NCBI GenBank assembly: GCA_003221085.1
Contig: QHUD01000082.1
Span: 1-5,080 of the forward strand
Direction: 5' to 3'
Length of the DNA stretch: 5,080 bases
Source: Gemmatimonadota bacterium
GTDB lineage: Bacteria; Gemmatimonadota; Gemmatimonadetes; Gemmatimonadales; GWC2-71-9
The translations under genes and the position numbers were made by a program. Shown piece after piece: positions 1 to 5,080 of this stretch (position 1 is its first letter; every line of letters starts with the position of its first letter). The notes beneath the pieces are model-generated. The model was not told the origin of the DNA. It did not search any database and was given only the letters and a program-made list of their open reading frames with translations.

Positions 1-740
1 GCTCGATCGACTTTCGCATGGACGAGTGGAAGGTGGACCTGGCGATCACCGGGTCACAAAAGGGACTGATGCTTCCTGCCGGGCTGGGGATCGTATGCGC
101 GAGCCCCAAGGCGCTCGCCGTGCGCGAGCAGGCCAAGTGCCCGCGCGCGTTCTTCGACTTCGCGGACATGATCCGGGCCAACGCCACCGGATACTTCCCG
201 TACACACCTTCCATCCCGATGCTGTACGGCCTGCGCGAAGCGCTCGCCATCATTGCCGAGGAAGGGCTCGCCAACATCTTCGCGCGCCATCAGCGACTCG
301 CAGAGGGAGTGCGCGCCGCCGTACGGGCGTGGGGCCTGAAGCTGTGCGCGAAGGCGCCGAAATGGTACTCGAACACCGTGAGTGCGATCATGACGCCGGA
401 GGGGACGAACGCCGGAGACGTCATCGATGTGGCGTTCCGGCGCTACAACCTCGCGCTCGGCGCGGGTCTCGCCCGCATGGCGGGCAAGCTGTTCCGGATC
501 GGTCACCTCGGTGACCTGAACGAGCTCATGCTGCTCGGCGCAATCGCCGGCGCGGAGATGGCGATGCGCGACGTGGGCCTCCAGGTGACGCCCGGTATCG
601 GCGTCGCCGCCGCGTCCGAGCACTACCGCAGCACCGCCGCCCCGCTCGCGGCCGCCGGGCAATCGCCCGACGCGCCGCTACCGCCCGGCGCGAAACCCTC
701 ACCGCCCTCGCCACCACCGCGGACTGCCGTGCGGGCATGA
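1..740 (+). CDS. sgaA: Serine-glyoxylate aminotransferase, C-terminal part (5' end outside window)
   Basis: This is a PLP-dependent, fold-type I aminotransferase that converts L-serine plus glyoxylate to hydroxypyruvate plus glycine in the cytosol, the step that feeds the serine cycle. The reading frame is already open at base 3 (SIDFR before the first Met at base 18), so the N-terminal half is missing and the Met at 18 is internal. The PLP-lysine motif GSQKGLMLP is visible, with the Schiff-base lysine at bases 60-62. Further family motifs are YTPSIPMLYGLREAL (bases ~198-242) and FRIGHLGDLNEL (bases 492-527), whose Arg normally contacts the substrate carboxylate. About 245 residues are visible; the family is about 400 long. 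The last ~36 residues (from base ~630) are a Pro/Ala-rich tail with 11 prolines, beyond the usual end of the fold. The stop overlaps the mcl start by 4 bases. The family call is strong. Alanine- or aspartate-glyoxylate aminotransferases are close relatives, but the neighbours favour serine. Confidence 0.93.
   Translation, partial: SIDFRMDEWKVDLAITGSQKGLMLPAGLGIVCASPKALAVREQAKCPRAFFDFADMIRANATGYFPYTPSIPMLYGLREALAIIAEEGLANIFARHQRLAEGVRAAVRAWGLKLCAKAPKWYSNTVSAIMTPEGTNAGDVIDVAFRRYNLALGAGLARMAGKLFRIGHLGDLNELMLLGAIAGAEMAMRDVGLQVTPGIGVAAASEHYRSTAAPLAAAGQSPDAPLPPGAKPSPPSPPPRTAVRA
737..740 (+). other. sgaA/mcl ATGA stop-start overlap
   Basis: The mcl ATG (737-739) overlaps the sgaA TGA (738-740). The bases just upstream (ccgcggactgccgtgcgggc) hold no convincing Shine-Dalgarno sequence, so mcl translation is probably coupled to ribosomes terminating on sgaA. 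The coupling is inferred; the overlap is seen directly. Confidence 0.8.
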
Positions 741-1711
741 GCCTCACCCGCTTCGAGCCGGCGCACCCGCGGCTCCAGCGCAGCGAGCTCGCGGTCCCCG
801 GCTCGCAGCCGGTGCTGTTCCAGAAAGCGCTCGACGGCGAGGCGGACTATGTCTTTCTCGACCTCGAGGACGCAGTCGCGCCTGCCGACAAGGAGCCGGC
901 CCGCAAGACCGTGATCTCGGGACTCCTCGACCACGACTGGAAGGCTCGCGGCAAGACGATCGCGGTGCGCGTCAACGGCATCGACACGCATTACATGTAT
1001 CGCGACGTGGTGGACGTGGTGGAGCAGGCGGGCCACCGGTTGGACACCGTCCTGGTCCCGAAAGTCGGCGTCCCGGCGGACGTCTATCTCGTCGACGCCC
1101 TGCTCACCCAGATCGAGACCGCCCGACGCATCCCGCATCGCATCGGGATCGAGGTGCTGATCGAGACGGCGTTGGGGATGGCGAACGTCGAAGCGATCGC
1201 CCAGGCGAGCCGGCGCCTCGAGGCGATGCACTTCGGCGTCGCCGACTTTGCCGCGAGCCTGCACGCCCGCACCGTGAGCATCGGGGGTCTGAACCCCGAC
1301 TACCCTGGCGACCAATGGCACGGCGCGCTGGTCCGCATGGTGACGGCATGTCGTGCGTATGGGCTGCGCGCGATCGACGGCCCCTACGGCGACTTCAAAG
1401 ACCCCGACGGATTTCGCGCCGCGGCCCGTCGCGCGGCGGCGCTCGGCTACGAAGGCAAGTGGGCCATCCATCCGTCGCAGGTTCCGCTCGCCAACGAGGT
1501 GTTCACGCCCCCGGCCGCGGAGGTGGAGCGCGCGCGCCGTATCCTGCTCGCGCTCGACGAGGCGGCCCGCGCCGGCCGCGGGGCCGCGCAGCTGGACGGT
1601 CGCATGATCGACGCCGCGTCTGCCCGCATGGCCCAGAACATCGTTGCGATCGCCGCCGCCATCGCCGCCCGCACCGCGGGCACGCCGGCGCTGGCCACGA
1701 CGCGGGCGTAG
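737..1711 (+). CDS. mcl: L-malyl-CoA lyase (HpcH/HpaI-CitE superfamily)
   Basis: This 324-residue enzyme cleaves (S)-malyl-CoA to acetyl-CoA and glyoxylate, regenerating the serine-cycle acceptor; many homologues also act on beta-methylmalyl-CoA. It belongs to the Mg-dependent TIM-barrel CitE-like lyases. Visible landmarks are RSELAVPGS (15-23), LDLEDAVAP (41-49), RVNGIDTHYMYRDVVD (78-93; R78 is the expected CoA/substrate Arg), PKVGVPADVY (108-117), EVLIETALGMANVEAIA (139-155; E143 is a predicted Mg ligand), FGVADFAAS (166-174; D170 is the second predicted Mg ligand), RAYGLRAIDGP (206-216), GKWAIHPSQ (240-248) and LDGRMID (286-292). The start is the ATG inside the ATGA overlap with sgaA; the N-terminus matches the family there. 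Compared with Methylobacterium MclA as I remember it, the loop after NPDY (residue 189) is about 15 residues shorter and the C-terminal tail is longer, leaving total length similar. The mtkA start follows after 2 bases. Confidence 0.95.
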   Translation: MSLTRFEPAHPRLQRSELAVPGSQPVLFQKALDGEADYVFLDLEDAVAPADKEPARKTVISGLLDHDWKARGKTIAVRVNGIDTHYMYRDVVDVVEQAGHRLDTVLVPKVGVPADVYLVDALLTQIETARRIPHRIGIEVLIETALGMANVEAIAQASRRLEAMHFGVADFAASLHARTVSIGGLNPDYPGDQWHGALVRMVTACRAYGLRAIDGPYGDFKDPDGFRAAARRAAALGYEGKWAIHPSQVPLANEVFTPPAAEVERARRILLALDEAARAGRGAAQLDGRMIDAASARMAQNIVAIAAAIAARTAGTPALATTRA

Positions 1712-1716
1712 CCATG
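1709..1716 (+). other. mcl/mtkA junction with 2-base gap
   Basis: The mcl stop TAG (1709-1711) is followed by CC and then the mtkA ATG (1714-1716). This is the only junction in the window without a stop/start overlap, and the only TAG stop. No purine-rich ribosome-binding site is visible in the preceding ~20 bases. Reinitiation by terminating ribosomes is the simplest reading. Confidence 0.75.
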
Positions 1717-2901
1717 GACATCCACGAGTACCAGGCCAAAGAGCTGCTCTCGGGGTTCGGCGTCCCCGTCCCGAGGGGCGGCGTCGCGTACAGCGCCGAG
1801 CAGGCGGTCTATCGGGCGAGCGAAGTGGGCGGCACGCGCTGGGTCGTGAAGGCGCAGATTCACTCCGGGGCCCGCGGCAAGGCGGGTGGCGTGAAGCTGT
1901 GCACCACCGATGCGGATGTGCGCCAGGCCGCGAAGGACCTGCTGGGCAAAACGTTGGTGACGGTCCAGACCGGCGCCGAGGGTCTCCCGGTCCATCGCTT
2001 GCTGGTCGAGCAGGCGCTCCCGATTGCGCGGGAGCTGTATGTCGGACTGGTGCTCGACCGCAAGCGCGAGCGGATCGTGGTGGTGGCGCATCCGCACGGC
2101 GGGATGGAGATCGAAGAAATCGCACAGCGGGAGCCGGCGGCGATCCTGCGCGAGGAGGTGGAGCCCGCCGTCGGGATGCAGGGGTTCCAGGCGCGGGAAC
2201 TGGCCTTCGGGCTGGGCCTCGAGCCCCCCCAGGTGAGTCAGGCCGTGACGGCGATCCTCGGGGCCTACCGCGCGTTCCGCGAGCTCGATGCCACGATGGT
2301 CGAGATCAACCCGCTCGTCGTCACCCAGGACGGGCATGTGCTCGCACTGGACGTGAAGATGAGCTTCGATGACAACGCGATGTTCCGACGCCCCAACGTC
2401 GCCGAGCTGCGCGACTACGCCCAGGAGGATCCGCGTGAAGCGGAGGCCGCGGAGCACGGGCTCAACTACGTGGCGCTGGACGGGGACATCGGCTGCATCA
2501 TCAATGGTGCCGGTCTCGCGATGGCCACCATGGACATGATCAAGCATGCCGGCGGGGAGCCCGCGAACTTCCTGGACATCGGGGGCGGGGCGAGCCCCGA
2601 TCGCGTCGCGGCCGCGTTCCGCCTGGTCCTCTCCGACAAGAAGGTCCGCGCCATTCTCGTGAACGTGTTCGCAGGCATCAATCGCTGCGACTGGGTGGCG
2701 CAGGGTGTGATCCAGGCGGTCCGCGAGGTGCACGTACCGGTCCCGCTGGTCGTGCGGCTGGCGGGAACCAACGTCACGGAGGGCCGCCGCATCCTCGCGG
2801 ACAGCGGTCTGCCGATCCTCACGGCCGACACGCTCGCGGAAGCCGCCGCGCGCGTGGTCGCAGCCCGCGACCGGGCCGGGGCGGGGGCGGGTGTCGCATG
2901 A
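1714..2901 (+). CDS. mtkA: Malate-CoA ligase (malate thiokinase), beta subunit
   Basis: This 395-residue ATP-grasp subunit pairs with the next gene product to make malyl-CoA from malate, CoA and ATP. It is the SucC-type beta subunit. The frame is open upstream from base 1315, but the true start is the ATG at 1714: the protein then begins MDIHEYQAKELL, the canonical N-terminus of SucC/MtkA proteins, and the upstream part is mcl read in another frame. ATP-grasp features are KAQIHSGARGKAGGVK (46-61), MVEINPLVV (195-203) and LALDVKMSFDDNA (210-222). N199 and D213 fall exactly where E. coli SucC has its Mg ligands. The ligase (CoA-ligase) domain shows NGAGLAMATMDMIKHAGG (264-281), FLDIGGGAS (286-294), NVFAGINRCDW (317-327) and RLAGTNVTEG (348-357). 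The sequence follows Methylobacterium MtkA closely over its length, as I recall it (about 390 residues). A succinyl-CoA synthetase is the alternative; adjacency to mcl, sgaA and ppc strongly favours malate. The short tail (AGAGAGVA) is low complexity. Confidence 0.93.
   Translation: MDIHEYQAKELLSGFGVPVPRGGVAYSAEQAVYRASEVGGTRWVVKAQIHSGARGKAGGVKLCTTDADVRQAAKDLLGKTLVTVQTGAEGLPVHRLLVEQALPIARELYVGLVLDRKRERIVVVAHPHGGMEIEEIAQREPAAILREEVEPAVGMQGFQARELAFGLGLEPPQVSQAVTAILGAYRAFRELDATMVEINPLVVTQDGHVLALDVKMSFDDNAMFRRPNVAELRDYAQEDPREAEAAEHGLNYVALDGDIGCIINGAGLAMATMDMIKHAGGEPANFLDIGGGASPDRVAAAFRLVLSDKKVRAILVNVFAGINRCDWVAQGVIQAVREVHVPVPLVVRLAGTNVTEGRRILADSGLPILTADTLAEAAARVVAARDRAGAGAGVA
2898..2901 (+). other. 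mtkA/mtkB ATGA stop-start overlap
   Basis: The mtkB ATG (2898-2900) overlaps the mtkA TGA (2899-2901). Tight coupling suits the 1:1 need of an alpha/beta ligase. The upstream stretch is G-rich (ggggcgggggcgggtg) and might offer weak pairing to the anti-Shine-Dalgarno, but it is not a clear site. Confidence 0.8.
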
Positions 2902-3812
2902 GCATCCTGCTCGACGAGACGACGCGTGTCATCGTCCAGGGCTTCACGGGCGACAAGGGCACCTTCCACGCCCGGGAGATGATCGCCTACGGCACGAACG
3001 TCGTGGGCGGCGTCACGCCCGGCAAGGGCGGCACCACGCATCTGGACCGTCCGGTGTTCAACACGGTCAAGGAGGCGGTAGCGAACACGGGCGCGGCGGC
3101 GAGTCTCATTCTGGTTCCCGCGCCGTTCTGTGCCGATGCGATCATGGAGGCGGCCGATGCCGGCATCCGCCTCGTCGTGACCATCACGGACGGCGTGCCT
3201 GCCCAGGACATGATCCGCGTGAAACGCTACCTGTGGCGCTACTCCAAAGAGCGCCGCACGACGCTCATCGGCCCGAACTGCGCCGGGATCATCAGCGCCG
3301 GCCGGGCCATGATGGGAATCATGCCGGGACACATCTACACGCGCGGGTCGGTCGGCGTCGTGACCCGCTCCGGCACGCTGGGCTACGAGGCCGCGGCCCA
3401 GATGCAGCAGCTTGGTATCGGGATCACGACCAGCGCCGGGATCGGGGGCGACCCGATCAACGGCAGCTCGTTCGTCGACATGCTGGCGCTGTTCGAGCAG
3501 GACCCCGAGACCGAGGTGGTGATGATGATCGGCGAGATCGGGGGTCCTCAGGAGGCGGATGCGGCGCTGTTCGTGAAACAGCAGATGGCGAAACCCGTCG
3601 TCGGGTACGTGGCGGGCCTCACGGCGCCCAAGGGTCGCCGCATGGGCCACGCCGGGGCGATCATCTCGGCGTTCGGCGACACGGCCGCCGAAAAGGCCGA
3701 GATCATGCGCTCGGCGGGGCTGGTCGTGGCGCCCAGCCCTGCCGAGCTCGGGGCGACCGTGGCTCGAGCGCTCGCCCGACAACCGGCTGGGCCGGTGATG
3801 GTCGAGCGGTGA
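2898..3812 (+). CDS. mtkB: Malate-CoA ligase (malate thiokinase), alpha subunit
   Basis: This 304-residue SucD-type alpha subunit carries the CoA site and the phosphohistidine of malate-CoA ligase. Visible are the CoA-binding loop GFTGDKGTFHAREMIAYG (15-32), GGVTPGKGG (37-45), PVFNTVKEA (52-60), ITDGVPAQDM (96-105), IGPNCAGIIS (124-133), RSGTLGYEAAAQM (157-169), GIGGDPINGSSF (181-192), GEIGGPQEADA (212-222; E213 is the residue expected to stabilise the phosphohistidine) and GRRMGHAGAI (246-255). H251, at bases 3648-3650, is the predicted phosphorylated active-site histidine. All key residues are present and the length is normal (Methylobacterium MtkB is about 296 residues). The ATG sits in an ATGA overlap with the mtkA stop, as expected for two subunits made in equal amounts. 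Succinyl-CoA synthetase alpha is the only realistic alternative, and context argues against it. The end overlaps the reductase start (GTGA). Confidence 0.94.
   Translation: MSILLDETTRVIVQGFTGDKGTFHAREMIAYGTNVVGGVTPGKGGTTHLDRPVFNTVKEAVANTGAAASLILVPAPFCADAIMEAADAGIRLVVTITDGVPAQDMIRVKRYLWRYSKERRTTLIGPNCAGIISAGRAMMGIMPGHIYTRGSVGVVTRSGTLGYEAAAQMQQLGIGITTSAGIGGDPINGSSFVDMLALFEQDPETEVVMMIGEIGGPQEADAALFVKQQMAKPVVGYVAGLTAPKGRRMGHAGAIISAFGDTAAEKAEIMRSAGLVVAPSPAELGATVARALARQPAGPVMVER
3809..3812 (+). other. mtkB/reductase GTGA stop-start overlap
   Basis: The reductase start GTG (3809-3811) overlaps the mtkB TGA (3810-3812). No in-frame ATG lies near; the next in-frame Met is residue 117, well inside the fold, so the GTG is the best supported start. 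Confidence 0.78.
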
Positions 3813-4795
3813 GCGCAGCGCGCTCCGGCCGCCCGACCGTGGTCGTCACCCGTCGGCTACCGGCGCCGGTCGAAGAGCAGTTGGCCCGGGAGTTCGACGC
3901 CCAGCTGAATCCGGCCGACCGGCCGCTGAGCGCCGAAGAGCTCACGGACGCGCTGCGCGGGGCTGACGCGCTCCTCCCGACCGTGACCGACCGACTCACG
4001 GCGCAGGTGCTCGCCGCCGAGCCGCTGCGCGCCCGCATCATCGCCAACTACGGCGTCGGCTTCAACCACATCGACACGACCAGCGCCAAGGCGCGCGGGC
4101 TCGTCGTCACGAACACACCCGACGTGCTCACCGACGACACCGCGGACGACGCGCTCATGCTGATGCTCATGGTGGCACGCCGGGGCGGGGAAGGGGAGCG
4201 TCACGTGCGCGCCGGAGCGTGGACCGGGTGGCGGCCGACCCACATGCTCGGCACGCGCGTCAGCGGCAAGACACTGGGCCTCATCGGGTTGGGACGGATC
4301 GGCCGGGCGGTGGCGCACCGCGCCCGCCATGGCTGCGGCATGCGGGTGCTCTTCCACGATCCCTATCCACCCCCGGCGGCCGTCGTGGCCGAACTGGGCG
4401 CGGAGCCGCGGGGCAGCGTGGACGACGTGCTGCGCGAGGCGGACTTCGTGTCGCTGCACTCGCCGGCGACGCCGGAGACGCGCCATCTGATCGACGCCCG
4501 CCGGCTGGCCCTCATGAAGCGCGGCGCGTTCCTGATCAACAACGCGCGGGGCGACATCGTGGACGAAGCGGCCCTGGTCGCCGCGCTCAAGCAGGGGACG
4601 ATCGCGGGGGCGGGACTCGACGTGTTCGAGCGGGAGCCGGCGGTCACCCCCGACCTCCTGACGATGGAGAACGTCGTGCTCCTTCCTCATCTGGGCAGCG
4701 CGACCCACGAGACGCGGACCGCCATGGGCCTCCGCGCGCTCGACAACCTCCGGGCGTTCTTCACCGGCGCGGCCCCCCGCGACCGGGTGGCGTGA
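3809..4795 (+). CDS. NADH-type hydroxypyruvate/glyoxylate reductase (D-2-hydroxyacid dehydrogenase family)
   Basis: This 328-residue D-isomer-specific 2-hydroxyacid dehydrogenase most likely reduces hydroxypyruvate to D-glycerate for the serine cycle, with possible glyoxylate reductase activity. The frame is open upstream to 2891, but that part is mtkB read out of frame. The GTG at 3809, overlapping the mtkB stop as GTGA, gives SAARSGRPTVVVTRRLP, a normal N-terminus entering the first beta strand, and a normal family length. Features are the substrate loop YGVGFNHID (81-89), NTPDVLTDDTADDALML (102-118), the nucleotide-binding loop GLGRIG (160-165) and the catalytic triad R247 (NNARGD), E276 (FEREP) and H294 (LPHLGSAT). 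D184 (FHDPY) at the end of the second Rossmann strand suggests NADH rather than NADPH. The motifs look more like GyaR/GRHPR-type enzymes than the classic Methylobacterium/Hyphomicrobium HprA, so I leave the symbol blank. Its place between mtkB and ppc supports the serine-cycle role; substrate preference is inferred. Confidence 0.88.
   Translation: MSAARSGRPTVVVTRRLPAPVEEQLAREFDAQLNPADRPLSAEELTDALRGADALLPTVTDRLTAQVLAAEPLRARIIANYGVGFNHIDTTSAKARGLVVTNTPDVLTDDTADDALMLMLMVARRGGEGERHVRAGAWTGWRPTHMLGTRVSGKTLGLIGLGRIGRAVAHRARHGCGMRVLFHDPYPPPAAVVAELGAEPRGSVDDVLREADFVSLHSPATPETRHLIDARRLALMKRGAFLINNARGDIVDEAALVAALKQGTIAGAGLDVFEREPAVTPDLLTMENVVLLPHLGSATHETRTAMGLRALDNLRAFFTGAAPRDRVA
4792..4795 (+). other. 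reductase/ppc GTGA stop-start overlap
   Basis: The ppc start GTG (4792-4794) overlaps the reductase TGA (4793-4795), repeating the geometry of the mtkB/reductase junction. No Shine-Dalgarno sequence is apparent upstream (cgcgaccgggtggc). Confidence 0.72.
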
Positions 4796-5080
4796 GCACC
4801 GACGCAGGGTACTTGAGCCGCACGGCCGGACTGCTGCACGAGTGCCTGCGGGACGTCATCCGGACGCATCAGCCGGAGATCGAGCGCGTCCTGGCGGGAG
4901 AGCCGCTCGACCCGCAGGCGCCGCCCGAGCTGGTCGCCCGGGCGATTCAGGCGCAGGGCATGTGGTTTCAATTGTTGTCCATCGCCGAGCAGAACGCGGC
5001 GATGCGGCAGCGCCGCCAGCGCGAGGTCGAGCGAGGACACGACCAGCTGCGCGGTACGTTCGCCCAGGTCGTCAGCGCCG
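4792..5080 (+). CDS. ppc: Phosphoenolpyruvate carboxylase, N-terminal fragment (3' end outside window)
   Basis: An open frame of 96 codons starts at the GTG at 4792, inside a GTGA overlap with the reductase stop, and runs off the window. Phosphoenolpyruvate carboxylase adds bicarbonate to phosphoenolpyruvate to form oxaloacetate, the CO2-fixing step of the serine cycle. The fragment shows the family's N-terminal helices: LLHECLRDVIRTHQPEIERV (residues 14-33) resembles the 'LL-G-V-IRE' opening helix, and MWFQLLSIAEQNAAMRQRRQ (57-76) resembles the conserved 'FQLLN-AE' helix that precedes the first catalytic segment. The GTFAQVV segment (88-94) follows. The catalytic histidine region, phosphoenolpyruvate site and C-terminus all lie outside, from a protein normally about 900 residues long. 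A TTG at 4813 is a possible alternative start, but the overlap matches the pattern of the other junctions. Identification rests on these helices plus context. Confidence 0.82.
   Translation, partial: MSTDAGYLSRTAGLLHECLRDVIRTHQPEIERVLAGEPLDPQAPPELVARAIQAQGMWFQLLSIAEQNAAMRQRRQREVERGHDQLRGTFAQVVSA

Noticed and set aside
1315..1713. Apparent N-terminal extension of mtkA
   Set aside because: It is mcl in another frame. The family N-terminus MDIHEYQAKELL starts exactly at 1714.
623..2125. Long minus-strand open frame (500 codons) opposite sgaA, mcl and mtkA
   Set aside because: It is Arg/Ala/Pro/Gly-rich with no recognisable motif and lies opposite strongly conserved genes. Long antisense frames are expected in very GC-rich coding DNA, where stops are rare.
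2224..2230. Run of seven C bases in mtkA, a possible frameshift site
   Set aside because: The mtkA frame and its conserved motifs are intact on both sides, so there is no evidence of a frameshift or slippage product.
1447..2733. Minus-strand open frame (428 codons) opposite mcl and mtkA
   Set aside because: Composition is His/Arg/Asp-rich, the mirror of GC-biased codons on the plus strand, with no domain or credible start context.
2466..3782. Minus-strand open frame (438 codons) opposite mtkA and mtkB
   Set aside because: Same reasons: no family motif, biased composition, and complete overlap with well-conserved mtkA/mtkB.
2891..3808. Plus-strand open frame upstream of, and continuous with, the reductase (possible fusion protein)
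   Set aside because: This stretch is mtkB read in another frame and gives a low-complexity Arg/Gly-rich sequence. The GTG at 3809 marks the natural N-terminus.
1..5080. Search for insertion sequences, CRISPR repeats, tRNAs, riboswitches and terminators
   Set aside because: The window is filled by six overlapping genes. I found no direct repeat array, terminal inverted repeats, T-rich hairpin terminator or tRNA-like cloverleaf by eye.

Overview
This window is one strand-consistent, almost gap-free operon of serine-cycle enzymes. The serine cycle is the C1-assimilation pathway that builds C3/C4 compounds from methylene-tetrahydrofolate, glycine and CO2. Six plus-strand genes are present in the order sgaA (5'-truncated by the window), mcl, mtkA, mtkB, a hydroxypyruvate/glyoxylate reductase gene, and ppc (3'-truncated by the window). 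Four of the five junctions are 4-base stop/start overlaps (ATGA or GTGA), and the fifth has a 2-base gap. No gene-free stretch exceeds 2 bases, so there is no room inside the window for an independent promoter, terminator, RNA gene or mobile element between genes, and I see none.

The genes form a connected pathway. SgaA makes hydroxypyruvate and glycine from serine and glyoxylate. The reductase turns hydroxypyruvate into D-glycerate. After phosphorylation and conversion to phosphoenolpyruvate (enzymes outside the window), Ppc adds bicarbonate to give oxaloacetate, which is reduced to malate elsewhere. MtkAB activates malate to malyl-CoA with ATP, and Mcl splits malyl-CoA into acetyl-CoA and glyoxylate, which returns to SgaA. 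Glycerate kinase, enolase, malate dehydrogenase, serine hydroxymethyltransferase and the folate genes (mtdA, fch) are not seen here.

The host is a bacterium with a very GC-rich genome (by eye clearly above 65%, with strong G/C at third codon positions). Several proteins closely resemble Methylobacterium serine-cycle enzymes as I remember them. However, the gene order, the GyaR-like reductase and the shortened Mcl loop differ from the Methylobacterium pattern. A GC-rich non-alphaproteobacterial methylotroph, for example a Rokubacteria/NC10-related soil lineage or a betaproteobacterium, is plausible, but the window cannot settle this.

I found no sign of an undescribed defence, mobile or regulatory system. 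The points worth a second look concern the operon's compact architecture and enzyme variants.
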